Assembly: GCA_029582165.1 (NCBI GenBank)
Contig: CM055868.1
Span: 10,739,501 to 10,803,500 of the forward strand
From: Portulaca oleracea
Taxonomy: Eukaryota > Streptophyta > Magnoliopsida > Caryophyllales > Portulacaceae
Direction: 5' to 3'
Length of the DNA: 64,000 nt
Shown: piece by piece, positions 1 to 12,943 of the stretch
Numbering within the stretch: position 1 is the stretch's first letter
Layout: each line of letters opens with the position of its first letter
Position numbers and translations under genes: made by a program
The notes under the pieces: model-generated
What the model saw: only the letters and a program-made list of their open reading frames with translations
Told to the model about the DNA's origin: nothing
The model's database searches: none

Positions 1-937
1 GGAAACGTATTTGGTCCATCACTCTGATTCATATAACTGATAAGAATTCAGTGTGGGTACGGGTATTCACTCTTCAGCCAGCAATTGGTCCTACCTTGAC
101 TTTAAGAATTTGACACTTTACCGAGATACTTTTGAGCCTCCTATGTTCTCAGTCTGTCACATGGGTTCTATGACTTTTGTTGTGCCCTCTTGTTGCCATT
201 GAATCCATTCTAGACAATGAGAATGCTGGCATTACTACTGGTAGTTTTCAATGCTTCCTAGTTCGATGCACATATTATCCTTCCGATAATTCCAGGGTTT
301 AGGAAGAAGATCAGGATGTCTTGCTCCTGATTTGTTGGATGAGTATCTTCATGCAAACTCGTAAGGCATGTTTTTCCAATCAACAGGGAATGATAGAACA
401 GTTGATATAATCAGGAAGAAATTTATAAATAATAATGATACAAATATGTTATGATGATGTCCTATCTTTATTATTCTAATGAGCAATATTATAGTTTCCT
501 AGTTCGATTAAAAATATTATGCCAGTTTACCAGTTCCATTAGGCTTTGTATTAAGGGGGCTGTCTACCTGTAAATAATGGGTTTGGTTGTTAGATACACA
601 CTAATTATCAAATATTACAAATTATTCCATATCAACTTTTCTTGAATCCAACACAAAGATGTTGAATTCTTCTCCAACATACGGATGCTAAACTGTTCTT
701 TTAATCTTTTACTTATTTTCTAGTTCTCTATTACCAACCACCAAAGAGGAAAAGTCAAAGCACAGAATGCAAAGTTTGCTAACCAAAGATTAAGTTTTAC
801 GGATAATGATAAGTTCTCAGATCTAACCAGGGAAATATCACACTAATGAATCTTTGAAACTAGACCGAAACAAAGATCAAATAAGATTCATGAAGAACTG
901 GACAGATCACCAAGGTTATCAAGGCCAAGAATCTTAC
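1..937. other. Left flank, probably PDS5-like intron 12
   Basis: Exon 12 of the minus-strand PDS5-like gene ends in a GTAAGA donor at 937, so this stretch should be intron 12. I looked on the minus strand for the next expected exon and found none. Nothing else is recognisable. Short open stretches on the plus strand around 60-210 match no family I know. Confidence 0.45.
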
Positions 938-3900
938 AGACAGAAGGTTAACAGAAGATTCTTCCTGGTGATTATCTCTACATCTGCTTTCAGAAACAAG
1001 CTTCAAAATACTGTCAACATGCTCAGACCCAAATATACTATTTGAGCACTTAACAGAGAGTGTCTGCAAAAACTCAAAATGAGGGTGTCTCTCCCCAATC
1101 TTCTTCAAAAATCTATCCTGCATATCGTGAAAATGACACTTTTAGTACATCTGGAAAATTTATGGCACCCACAATCAACTTACAGGTGATGATAACAAAA
1201 CAGTAAGCATATCTGGTTTTATTTGCTTGGAATGCATCTTTTTGGGGAAAATTAATCACACAGCAATAACTAGAAGAAAAGAATGCAACAAAGCAACCAG
1301 AAAGATCTACTTGTATTTCAAAAGAATAAGTAATCAACCAAATCGGCAACTTCCAATGAAGAATAAAAATCATCTTTGTCCCACAAATACTAATGCACTA
1401 ATGGCATAACTCATAAGGCAGCAATTGCTCAAAGCATGTTGGTTCAAAAAAAAAATACCCTCAGAGTTTTGGCATGTAAAAAGGCTGGTTCATCCAACAG
1501 CTGTAGCAATTGATCAAAAATGCCATTGTCCTTCAGTTCATTCAGCTTATACAAAGACTCTTCCGCTTTGACAGTATTCAGAAATGCTGTTGACATTCGT
1601 GAGAAAGTCGTCTTTATTCTCCTGTCCACCTCTTCAGGATAAATCTCCTGCACAACCGAAATAAGCCAAATATATAGTCATTGCTAATGATTCCACCAAC
1701 CTCCAAAGCTCCAACTCCCAAAGTTACAGTGATCAGAATTTAATATGTGCCTCCAGAAAGCACAAAATTTGAATACAAATTAAAGAACGAATGGAGAATA
1801 CAAATTCAAAATGCACCAATGGACAATTATGAGAAAGAAAATAGGAAGAATACCAGCACATTTTTATTTTGAGTTCAACTGTCACAGGTTTTAAAGCTAC
1901 CAATGAATTCCTTTTCTGGCTGTTCATCTTCTAGTTACTAATCATGAATTCATGATTCATGAGGGAAGATTGCTCAATGTACAATACCAAAAGCACACAG
2001 CGTAAAGAGACTCAAATAATTAAACAAGTTAGAATGTTAGATGTCCCTCGGGCTTACAAACTCCAGTCCTTTCACAAGGCAATTAGCATGACCGAGGAAG
2101 CATAGTCAGACATTTTGGAGGAAGCACCATTAGCGATTGAAAGTTGAACACCAGGGCGGAGCTGTTGTCATCTCTGAATGACAAGGCAGTTGGTCCAAAT
2201 ATGGCAACCAGCATTTAAGGTTGTTCACATACTCTTTACAACTTGAGACATTCAGGAATTTAGAGCTGAATAACCTACTTAGTTTCATTCCCTGGGTGGG
2301 AGGCTTTCGATCCAACTTTCCAGCTGCCTTTCACAATGTGATAAGATCGAAGTTTTAAGCTGATGCACATGATGAGGAGGCACCAGGGTAATGTAGCAGA
2401 CTGTTTATCCAGAAAGGGAGAGTCAGTTTCAACCTCATCATTTGTTTTTGTTTTTTTTACATGCCTCATTCAGCTTTTTCACAAATTTCAAGGTCTGCCA
2501 AGAGCCAAAACAATGTAGGCCCCACTACAGCAAGGCATAGATCCCAATAGTGGGAGCTGTACCCCTGCAAAGAGGCTGATTCCAAGATATCATTTCCAGC
2601 CAACATTTTTGACAAATAAAAACCTTTTAAGAAAAAACTGTTGAGAAATATAAAGATTAAACACCAACACCACGTCGAATTAGATAATAATCGTAAGAAA
2701 AAGCATACGAAAAACATTAAGAAAAATACTCCCTCTGTCTGAAAGTGATCTTGAAGTAGAAGTCTTATTTATGTCTCACAAAAGTAGTCAGACATAGGCA
2801 TTAAAAGTTTGAAGAAACACCTTAGTATACAATCCAAATAACATCAATGTTTGATAACTGACTCAAAGCCAACAGTAAAGTACCAACCACCCAAGATCTA
2901 CAACACCAAATTGTCTTCTGTCTTCCTCCAAAAGGTCAATTCTAACAAAAGCAGATATCCTATTAAGAGTTCAATAATTACATTAAAACCAAAGTTCCAA
3001 TAATTCAAATATTCTTTTTTTTTCCCAATACCTTACTATAAAAGGCCTGTTGTCGTCCTCTGACATTAACTACGAAGGCAATTTTAGGAAGGGGAACAAT
3101 ATTTAGGGTATCCAAGCATTCAACAATAATCTTCAACCTGAGAAATGAATGCTACTTGGTTAAGACAAGAGCATTAAGATAAATACAAAAGAAACTTTTT
3201 TTGATCATGGTTATTGGGTTTAACCTACAAAGGCATGTCTTCAAACTTCAAAGGTTTTGCAAACGAGGAGGGTAAGAAATTAAGGAGTAAGCCGTGCAAG
3301 CTGTTCTGTTCCCAATTTTCTGTTGACCTGGGTTACAACTAAGGTGAGACGGTGAGGTGAACTTAACAAGATGCTCAACCAAGGATGGTAAGGGTAAAAT
3401 TGAGACTCTTTGGCTATGAATTGATGAATTAATTACCAATGACGATACAAAAATCTAGTCTGGTAGCGGTTAATCAACATGTGCCAACTGCCAAGCACAT
3501 GCATAGCAGAATATCTGAAGTACTTTAACCAAATATCTGAAGTATATTAGGGGAAAACTTGAAAGCTTTAAGAGAGTGACTATGTCACCAGCTTAGAAAG
3601 CTTGGATGCTCGACATGGTTATGCTTTAGCTCTATTGGAGTTGAGCAAAACAACCACAGAAAATGAGAGAGGAATGAGGGAAGATTTAGAGAGATAGAGA
3701 GTGTATACTTCTGTATTGACATGGAATGAATGTTTTGTTACTGGTGTTTCCCCTAATATGTTTCAGATAATCTACAAAATATCTCTTAGAAAAGTAGTAC
3801 TTTTAAGTTTTAACCATAGACCTAAGCTTATCTAAACCACCCATAATTGATTTCCGACAACCAACCCCGTGTGCAAGAGATGGCTTCTTATTTCATCAGC

Positions 3901-6900
3901 CATACCGATCCACTCCATGGTCTCAATCACTTCTCTTCAATAAAGCATCCCCTTACTTGGCAAACCTCCAAAGCCATTTAGCTTTAAGAGCTTGACTAAT
4001 TTCATGAAGATGTCTAATACCAAGGCCAATTTCATTTTTTGCATAGCACACATCACCCACTTTTTTTTATAAGTGGCACACATCGTCTCCCACTTAACCC
4101 AACGAAGGCCCTTAAGTCCCGTGTGATTTTCTCTAATTGAGAGGCTACACTCAGCGGTATGGTGAGAAGTGACATAAAATAGATGGGTAGACTCCTAAAG
4201 GTGCTTTGTGATGAAGTCTGCAACCTTTCGAAAAAAAGTGATCACTTCCAACCGGCTAGTATCTTGCTAAATTTTTCCATAATATGAACCCACGCCTGAC
4301 CTCTTTCATTTTAGAGGAGCTCCTAATGGAAGGCCAAGATATGTAGAACTAAGAAGGAAGATGTTGAACCCCACAACTACAGAATGAGCTAAATGATAAA
4401 TTACAATCACTTTTCAAATAGGAATGAGAACACTTTTGGATAGATCGACTCAAAGGCCAGAAATTGCCAAAAAAAAAAAAAGCAGAAGGATAAATCTCAA
4501 ACAGCCCAAATGACTTTTAGAAGGTTTGCAAAAACCCAAGGTATTGTCAACAAATAGTAGGTGGAGAGACCACCAATCTCTGCAATTAGGAATTAGAGAG
4601 GAGAAGACCCTCCATAAGGCCCATTTCAACAGCTTTATTCTCAAGCTTGCTGAAAGTCTCCATCACTGCGACAAAAAGAAGAAAAAGAGGTTCCCCGTGA
4701 CGAAGACTCCTTCGGCAAGAGAAATAACCACATTATTCACCTGGGACAATATGTTTTCATCCAAGCGGCCATCATAAATACGGGGATAATTATAAAGCAT
4801 GATGAATAGATTTTCTTTACATTCTCGATGCTTGTTCCTAATAACGAGTAAAAAAAGTCATTATAATGGTGATGGAGACTTTCTATTATTGCATTTGTGA
4901 ATAAACTTGTGTTCGTGAATAAACATGTAAATAACACAAGCTGTTATGTTCCCAATATGTTTGCTTTCAGCACAGCTTATATGAACCCAACAGCTATCAA
5001 TTCTCAATAAGCTTCAACCATAATGCATTAGTCATTAATGGAGCTCAGACAAATACAAATTACTCAGGACCAGAAAACAAACCAAGGAGAAGTCAAAAGG
5101 TTAAGTTAGTTCAAATAATTGTCTTTTAGGGCCATTCCTCAGTACAAGTTATTTAATCGGGAAACCTGCCATGTTCACACATTGGTATAGGACAGCTACA
5201 CACCCACAAACTCCTTGGGCACTAACACATGCCAGGTACAAAGATGGCACAAACAAATCGGATTTCCTTATTGACAATTGCAGTGCATACACACTACAAG
5301 CCATTTCCAGAAAAATTAACTGTTGGGATATCCTGAGGTCTGGCAGCTGAATTATTTGTTAACCCATCTTTGAAATTGAATTACTTAGTCCCCCAAACTG
5401 TCAGGTAGTGATTTAAAAGGTGACGATTTTGAAAAAGAAAAAAAATGGACCTTCCATCCAATGGGTTTGAATGAATTTCATGCCAGAAACTTTACTGAAT
5501 ATGCAAACCTAGAATAAAAAGTGGAAATTGAAAAATTAACAATCAAATTAATGCCTACCTACCCAAAACCCTTTGCGACCAAGAAAAGATAGAGTATATG
5601 TACCTTAAACAATCGTCAAGGACTTTGGGTAGGTAGGCATTAATTTAACTTATAGTTTTTCAATTTCCTTTTTCTATTCCACCTTCGCATGTTTAGTAAA
5701 GTCTCTGGCATGAAATCAAGTCAAACTCATCAGAGAACATGTTATGTTTCAAGATTGTCGCCTTTAAAATCACTACCTGATAGTTTAGGGGACCAAATAA
5801 TTCAATTTCAAAGATGGGTACCAAATAATTGAGTTGCCAAACCTCAGGCTACCCAATAGTCAATTAAATCACAAGTGTGACAATTTTGAAAATAAATCAT
5901 CACAAAGGTTTCAAAAAAGAATAAATGATAAGTATACTAGTAATTAAATAAACATTTTCCATTGATTGGTCAAGTACATGTGTCATATCCCAGGTTTTTC
6001 TTTAAAGTCACATGTCAGCATGCCTGAGTCTTGTCCTGCAATATGAGATTTGTGTTTCTCAAATTGCACATATCTTGTTCCGTATTAGCAACTATTGTGT
6101 CTCAATATTCAAGTACTCTTGAACTAAGTAACCTCTTTTTTCCCTTAGGAATTCTCTCCACCATAACGATCCCTACTGTCAAGTTACTAACTTCGGTTAG
6201 CAAAGAACAAAAGAAAGTCACTTACAAAGTACACTTATATTTGACGAATAACATCACAAAGGTTATTGCAGACACAAGGCAAGCAACAAGGGCCAAATGA
6301 TCTACACTGATCATAAATATTTCTGACCAGAAAAAGGAGTAAAAGACAACATAACTCGTCTACAGTCAATTTGCAAGACAAAATGGCTCTTCATTGTATA
6401 ATGAAGTAATGAACTGTACTGGACAGAAACCAACAAGAGATCTTAAAATAATATTCTTGACCTAGTAAAGTTTAAAGAATATGGAACCAAAAATGGAGGC
6501 TCCTCACAGTAAAGGTGGACATGAACAGGTAAAATTAACACAAGTTCTTAGCGATGCCTCAATTGAAGCAAACAATATGATTAGCTATATTGTAACAATC
6601 AACTTTTCACCTTAGCTCTTCTCCGGAGGGATAGATAGCTTTGCATCTCTCTTTGGAACCTGGAACATCCAGAAGTTGTGATCAGTCCTTTCAGGTATTG
6701 ACATCCACTAAAACAAGAACCCATCACGACCGCATTTTCTGAGACAATAGCAATTCAAAAACACTACCTGATGCTAATAGATGGCAGTTGAAAGGATTAC
6801 AGAGAACACTCACAGAAAAAGTGAAACAATGATAAAGGAAAACAAAAGAGAGTCACTGTTACTTTCTTTAACAGGAAGAGAAAAAATAAAAAATTCAAGT

Positions 6901-9900
6901 TTGAGTGTATGATTACATGTGACCACGTATTTTTGTAATATGAGACGGTTACAGACTTCCACTAAATGTCCAACATTAGCAGATGCAATAAGAGATGGCT
7001 ACCAAAGCCCAGATTCTCATTTACATAAACCAAGTTTAATGTTGATAGGACCAATAGACCATTGTTGAGCTACTGGCACCAAAAAGAAAATAATAAAATA
7101 CAGATAATCTACTGTAAAGCGAGTATATCCTCAATTGAACAGGCTTGTATAACATGAAACCACAGAACAAATCTGCTTTTGCAAGAATCAAGCCACAAAT
7201 TTAGATCAGCTTGCTGTAAGAAGTACCCTTAAACTAGGCAACTTCATAACAAAGCACATATGACTTTTGAACTTGAGGGCTATAAGTAAAAGTAAAATCT
7301 AAACATTTCTAACCAACTGACTATTATAATCAAGCAGAGATGTACAGAAAATATTAATACCTTCTTTTTTGACATAGTATCAAGTTCAATGCCTTGATGT
7401 GAGCTGGAGTGAAAAGTGAGTATAAATAAATCCAATGTATTGTTCTGTGCTCCACTGGGAGAGATGATGGAAACAAGTTCTCTGCTAATAACAGCTCCAA
7501 TCTTTGAGGCCTAAGAAATCACACAAACAGGTTATATTACATACTTGGGTAGACAGGTCACAAGAACTAAACACAACAGAAAAGGATGCTAACCTGAACT
7601 CGTTCAAATTTTTATCCAAAGAAAGCATCAGTATCTTACAAGGAATTTGCTCATAGCATTCGTTAAGCATCATCAGTCCATCAAAACACTTGTTGCAATA
7701 GTCACAGTAAACTTCCAGCAACTGATTCAGTGCCTCCTTCCTCACTGACGCCTAAATGGAAAAGGATTACAGCAAGTGTTTCTAATGTAAGAAAAGGATG
7801 TTGCACGCACACACTCACATGTGCAAACAAATGCATAAAAAGAATGAAGTGACATTGGGAAAGAACAAAGCAGAAGATTGAATGAAAAAGAACTGACCAT
7901 CTTGTCACGAAGTCGGTCAATAGCACGAGTTATTAACCCTTCTGGAAAGTTTTTCATGTTAAATTTGGCCAAATCACAAACTACTTTAACTGCCTCTGTT
8001 CTCACACTGGCATCAAAATCCAGCAGACGGGCTTCAAGAGAAGCTGCATGAATGGTATAATCTTCTTCAAAGACAGTTTCCAGATGGAAGATCCTTATTT
8101 AAAAGGGAAAAAAATCTTTTGGCATAATGAAAGGACAATGAGCCAATGAGACATCAAGTGATCCAGCTCATCAAATTACGCAACACTTGTTAATGAGCTG
8201 AGAAATGCAGGAAAAGCCAAGAGCGAGGCTTGTCAAATTTTAAAAAGTTTTAAGAAATATAACTCACAAAGAATTTTGTCTGATTCTACAGCAGATGGAT
8301 TAGCCTTGTAATAAGTCTTGACAGCATGTATGACACTGACTCTGACTTCAGCTGATTTGTCAGAAAATCTTTTCAAAAGTTCTACAAACAGAATATGTCC
8401 ATGTGCATCTCCGGGAAGCATAAGAAGCTTTCCAATTAAATTGACAGATTTGATTCTAACATCCACTTGATCAGCCTGCACACAAATCCAGATTATCAGT
8501 TGATGAAAAGCCATACGTAATGCTTGAAGCATGATCCCTAAATATAAGAGAAGCTGGTAAAAGCAACAAAAAGCTCTGAAATTGCAACACTTACCACTAA
8601 TTCCTGGACCAAGTTCGGGATGATTGTGCAAACCATACTGGGTGCACATTGAAAAATTTCAAATGTAATTTCATGATATGCTTCCTTCATATCACTCTGC
8701 ACATTTTCTCTGTCCAAAATACAAGCTGTTAAAAATCCACAGATAGCAGGCTTGATTTTCTCTGTACAGTTTTGAAGAAGGGAAACAGCAAGATGATAAG
8801 AAGCAGGAGCAGGACCCTGTAAAATCAAATAATTTCAATTATTATATGGAACCTTACTACAGTTAATTGCAATTATAGAATAAAGAGAATTGTACTTTAG
8901 ACGGCATGCGCTTCATGCACAAGTTAGATACACCAAAATTTTAAAACAAAGGACCCCTTCACTTTAGTTGGACTTGGAGCACACATGTTTCTCATCTTGA
9001 TTAGATAGAAGTTGAATAGCGAGAGGTTACAAATCTATGCCACATTAATATGCAGAGGAGACTGGGTGCATAACAGTAATGATGGGCTTTTGCACCTGAG
9101 ACCTTACCTCTGCCCTGTTTCTAAGGTTCTGCAGAACCACCTCTAGAAGTGGCTGATCAGTATCTCCCTCGTTCAATATAACTGACATTATGGAGAGCAT
9201 TGCATCGGTTACATTCCGTTGATGTTTGTCTCTGTAAAGCAAGCAATACAAAATCCAGCTGAAGATCTATTATACAACACACTAAAAGTAAATAAGCAAT
9301 GCCAAAGGATTCCCCCAGCCCAAAGGCTAGTTGGATATTTATCATTCCAATACCCAACCCCTAAACCCCTTCCTTTTAGAGACGTAAAGGAGGTTTGCCA
9401 CTTAAAAAGGCGTTACAGTCCCGAACACAAACATTTAGACACACAGAAGCAGAGCAAGCACTAAGTAAGACAGGTGACAACAATCAAGTTGAGTAAAGAA
9501 GTTACCTTACAACAGAAAAGAATACACTGAACATTTTGACAATCAAATCATCACACCCAAGATCGAGCATATGCCGACAACATTCCAGTGTTGCTATAGT
9601 CTCCAATATTTTAACTATACTTTCAAAGTGAGCACTTCTAGGGTTGGCTAACTCCGTGAACATATTAACGAAAAGTTCGAAAATGTCCTGAAATCAAAAT
9701 TGATCAGTAGATGAAGAATAGACCAATAACCTGCATTAGTAAAGTTAGTAAGTAATCACCTTAAACGTTTTGTCATCAAAAGAGGGGTCAGGAGCAAGGA
9801 TCCGAATAATTTCGCATACACAGATGGCAACCTGTAGTTTTACATCTTTATCTTTATGATGAAGAAGGTCATGCTTCACAAGGGACTGACACAAGGGCCT

Positions 9901-10939
9901 TATCGAGGATTTTAGTGAAGACAGCTGGTCCAGTTGGGACAAGACTCTCGCAGCTTGCTGGAAAAATGATTCAAACATGAACGCGCATAAGTTTTCAAGC
10001 AGCATAAAAATAGCTTTTCGGGGGAAAAAAGGACAAATAACCTCCAAAGAATAAGCCAAAAGTTGCATCAGAACAATTTACAAATGGCTGTATCACGGAT
10101 CAATCTTTTTCTTATAAGTACCATGGTGCAACTTTTATTGCTCAAACTCCGATTTAAAGCTCAACAAGAGCATGTCTATACCTCTCTGAATATTCAATAA
10201 AACCTTCACATCCCCCATTAGACAAAAATAACAGTGAAACTCCTAAGAAAATAGTCCAATGAAAACTGGATAGCAATTGGCTGCAAATGGAAGAATGATA
10301 GCATTTCAAACATCTAATATATAGCCAGGGCCAGAAATAGATGTCATTATCAACATTCGAACAGCCAAAGCTTAGAAGCTATTCTTCACTTCTCATGATA
10401 TATTTGTTCCTCTTTCCATGACCCATCTTTCCATTACTCCTATCTAACTCAGCTTCACCAACAACTAGCAAACAAAGTACTAGAAGAAGCAAGTAAAGCA
10501 ACTGGGTAGCGATGGATGCATCAAAATTGAGGTCCACCTCTCGCTTGAACTATTGCTAATAAGACCCATCAAGTACCCACACATTCGCAAAACAAACTCA
10601 GTAACCATACAAATTACCGACAAGGGACTGCAAATTTTGCTGAAGATCAGCCTAGAAATAGCAACTTCAATCCATTATTATAAAGCAAATAAAAAAGGGC
10701 AAATCCATGTATCATGAAATAGGAGCTTATCTGCAGCATTTAACACAAAATTGGAGGCAAACACGTAGTTGAATGCAACATGGGACCGGATTTCTGCTCG
10801 AATAAATCCTAAAATATGAGGAAAGCAAGGTGAAAGGACTTACAGTGAGCTTGCTGAGAAGAAAATCAGTGGGAGGACGAGTTCGTTGAGCGAGTTGCTT
10901 TCCGATATCGGCGACGACTTTCTCCGGCGCAGCAGCCAT
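938..10939 (-). CDS. PDS5: PDS5-like sister chromatid cohesion cofactor, N-terminal 12 exons (gene continues off the left edge)
   Basis: PDS5 is a nuclear HEAT-repeat protein that binds cohesin and controls its stability on chromatin. The exons I could join, in transcript order, are 10844-10939, 9760-9957, 9506-9687, 9108-9231, 8595-8816, 8268-8475, 7898-8043, 7594-7751, 7361-7510, 6611-6659, 1459-1647 and 938-1117. They total 1902 nt, or 634 codons, with all phases consistent, GT-AG borders and no stop. Start: ATG at 10939 (MAAAPEKVVADIGKQLAQ). Family hallmarks are HKDKDVKLQVAICVCEI in exon 2, DVRIKSVNLIGKL in exon 6, LLDFDASVRTEAVKVVCDLA in exon 7, REMQSYLSLR in exon 10 and KAEESLYKLNELKD in exon 11. 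Plant PDS5 proteins are longer, so the C-terminal part lies outside the window. The short acceptor choice at 8043 avoids a stop and restores the family spacing. I cannot assign the A-E paralogue. Confidence 0.9.
3850..4780 (-). pseudogene. LINE (non-LTR retrotransposon) reverse transcriptase relic
   Basis: Reading the minus strand with several frame changes gives pieces typical of the C-terminal half of plant LINE ORF2. One is a segment like 'MEKFSKILAGWK' near 4290; another is 'GLGIRHLHEISQALKAKW' followed by LWRF near 3960-4050, the usual block after the RT domain. Stops and frameshifts are frequent, so it is long dead. It lies inside a PDS5-like intron in the same orientation as the host gene. 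No 3' poly(A) tail or target duplication was found. Confidence 0.6.
5311..5872. repeat. Foldback (inverted-repeat) element in the PDS5-like intron
   Basis: Two arms of about 250 bp are imperfect reverse complements. The left arm begins near AACTGTTGGG (about 5318) and the right arm ends near CCCAATAGTC (about 5862). The centre is around 5595, where TGCCTACCTACCCAAA and its complement TTTGGGTAGGTAGGCA are only about 50 bp apart. By eye the arms are roughly 75-80% identical. It has no coding capacity. It is probably a foldback MITE; the transcript could fold into a long hairpin because it lies in a transcribed intron. Confidence 0.75.
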
Positions 10940-11233
10940 TGGAACCCTGTGAGGAGATCCAAGGGTTTTCTGGGGTTTATTGGCTTTGCTTTTCGAGGGA
11001 AAAAAAAAAAAGCAAGAGACGAGAGAGAGTGATGGAAATTTAGAGAGGGAAAGGAAGTGGAGTTTCGGTTTTTGAGTGAAAATGCTCCCGCCTTCTGCAT
11101 TAACCAGAACACATGGGCATGCCTACCAGGCTAGCTCCTTTCTTTTTTCTTTTTTCTTTTTTATGTTTTGGAAAATCCGCGCTAGTGTCACCGTTTTCCG
11201 GACCTGTAAATTCAATACATATTATGTGCATCC
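10940..11233 (-). promoter_or_regulatory. Upstream region of the PDS5-like gene (5' UTR and promoter, undelimited)
   Basis: This lies directly 5' of the ATG at 10939. A purine-rich tract is visible on the plus strand at 10999-11055. I see no convincing TATA box; the start site cannot be placed from sequence alone. Confidence 0.35.
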
Positions 11234-11400
11234 GGAGCATGTGCTCTGAGTAAGTATGAGTGAACAATTATTTTATTGGAAACGAACAATAAGTAGTTAT
11301 GAGTGAACAATTATGCTATTAAAAGTGAACAACAAATAAATATAAGTGAACAATTATGTTATTAAAAATAAACAATGATCGCATTTGGAGCACATGCTCC
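11234..11400. repeat. Small MITE-like element with internal minisatellite
   Basis: A 13-bp terminal inverted repeat (GGAGCATGTGCTC at 11234-11246, complement at 11387-11400) brackets about 140 bp. The inside holds three degenerate copies of a unit of roughly 50-60 bp containing AGTGAACAATTATG. There is no coding capacity and I could not confirm a target duplication. Confidence 0.5.
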
Positions 11401-12289
11401 AGGAGCATGTAATAAATTACACTGTAAATTTCGAAGGTAACTGGTCTTTAGTAAATACTTACCAAAAATTATCGAAAATTATTGAAATTTGCCAAAAGTT
11501 ATAAAAATTCATCAATATTTTTTATTTTTGATTTTTGATTTTTGATTTTTTTTATAAAAAAAAATTATACTTTTATTTTTTATTTATTTTTTTAAAAAAA
11601 ATTTAAAATTTAAATTTTAAAATTTTAAATATTATATTTTATATTTTATATTTTGTCTTTTGTATTTTATATTTAAAATTTTAAATGTTAAATTTTAAAT
11701 TTTTTATTTTAATTTTAAATTTTAAATTTTAAATTTTTTAAAACTTTAATTTTTAATTTTTAACTTTTAAGAACTTTAAATTATTAAATATTAAAAAAAT
11801 TAAATTTTATTTAATCTTATTTTATTATTTACATTTCTTTAAAAAATTACAATTTTTTTTAATTTTTTAAACTTTTATATTTTTTATTTTTAAAATTTTA
11901 ATTTTAATTTTTAAATTTTTAAATATTTTTATGTTTTATTTTTTATTTTTTTAACTTTAAATTTTTAAATTTTGAAGTTTTCAAAAATTTGAAAATTATA
12001 AATTTTTAAACTCTAATTTTTAATTTGTTCATTTCGTATTTTCAAAAATTTATCTAAACTTGTATAAACTTACAAAAAATTACCAAAACTTACCAAAAGT
12101 AACAATTACAGGCACTGAAATTTACCAAAACCTACCACTTACCACTGAAATATACAGGCCCTCCAGTCAAGCATTGTAAAACCACATGCAGCGTGGGATT
12201 TTCCCTCTTGGAACATGTGTCAAAAATGGGCATTCTTTTGCATCCAAGACCACCAAACTGAGAACGTGGTCTCAGGAACGCTGCAACGT

Positions 12290-12337
<48 letters not shown>

Positions 12338-12530
12338 CTTTTACTCAACCAAATGGTGTTTTTTACACCTTAAGAAAATAAAAATAAAGGTAAATTTGCA
12401 TTTTTAGGTAAAAAAAGTATAAATGAGTTTCTATTATTGTAGGATAAATAAGATGAAGTTATGAAAAGTATGTGGAAGGTGTGGACCTCTGCCTACATTC
12501 CAAAATTGGGAATACAATTGCATTTGCTCT
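11401..12530. repeat. AT-rich low-complexity spacer and (CT)n microsatellite
   Basis: From about 11500 to 12040 the sequence is nearly all A and T, built from AAATTTTAAA-like words. From 12060 to 12150 short repeats of CTTACCAAAA-type words occur. A (CT)n run lies at about 12292-12332. No gene was seen. Confidence 0.8.
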
Positions 12531-12624
12531 AAGACCATGTACAATGTGGACCATTATACATAGAATTTTTACCTCCTCTCACCTACTTGGCACCATATCT
12601 CTCATTCTTTTTTCTCATTCCTTA

Positions 12625-12860
12625 GAGCAGAAGCAGTGCAGAACTTGAGCCATGGAATTTTGATGATGTGGATTTTCTCTCTCCTCCCCTCATACTTTCC
12701 CAAACAATTCCAGAATTCTGCGCCATTCCAAAATGGCTTGGAATGCTTTGAAATGGAGAAAAAAAAATTAAGGAAAAAGATGAGATGGAGGAGAGAAAGG
12801 AAAGAGAGAAAATTCACATCATCAAAATTCCATAGCTCAAGTTCTACATTGCTCCTGCTC
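12625..12860. mobile_element. Tourist-like MITE 1 (236 bp, TSD TTA)
   Basis: Long terminal inverted repeats start GAGCAGAAGCAGTGCAGAAC on the left and end GTTCTACATTGCTCCTGCTC on the right. The element is flanked by direct TTA trinucleotides at 12622-12624 and 12861-12863. A TTA target duplication and non-coding interior are the marks of PIF/Harbinger-derived Tourist MITEs. An autonomous-type transposase of that superfamily lies 3.5 kb to the right. Confidence 0.8.
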
Positions 12861-12943
12861 TTAGACCATGGACAATGTTGGAATTTTGATTTCTTCTCTC
12901 TCCTCCCTCTCTCTCCTCTTATTTCTATCTCTCTCCTAGTCAC

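Larger units (their letters stand above)
1648..6610 (-). other. PDS5-like intron 10, about 5 kb
   Basis: The borders are fixed by exon 10 (ending at 6611) and exon 11 (starting at 1647), which join in phase 0. The next largest intron of this gene is under 1 kb, so this one has grown by insertion. It holds a LINE relic (about 3850-4780) and a foldback element (5311-5872). At 2728-2745 a CTCCCTCTGTCT stretch resembles one end of a Stowaway-type MITE, but I found no partner end. The rest (1648-2720, 2750-3840, 5880-6610) shows nothing recognisable. Confidence 0.8.

Noticed and set aside
2466..2717. A hydrophobic minus-strand frame, membrane-protein-like
   Set aside because: It arises from T-rich intron sequence on that strand and has no family resemblance or splice context.
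6031..6300. An 89-codon plus-strand open frame in the PDS5-like intron
   Set aside because: No recognisable domain, antisense within a long intron, AT-rich codon use; an accidental frame.
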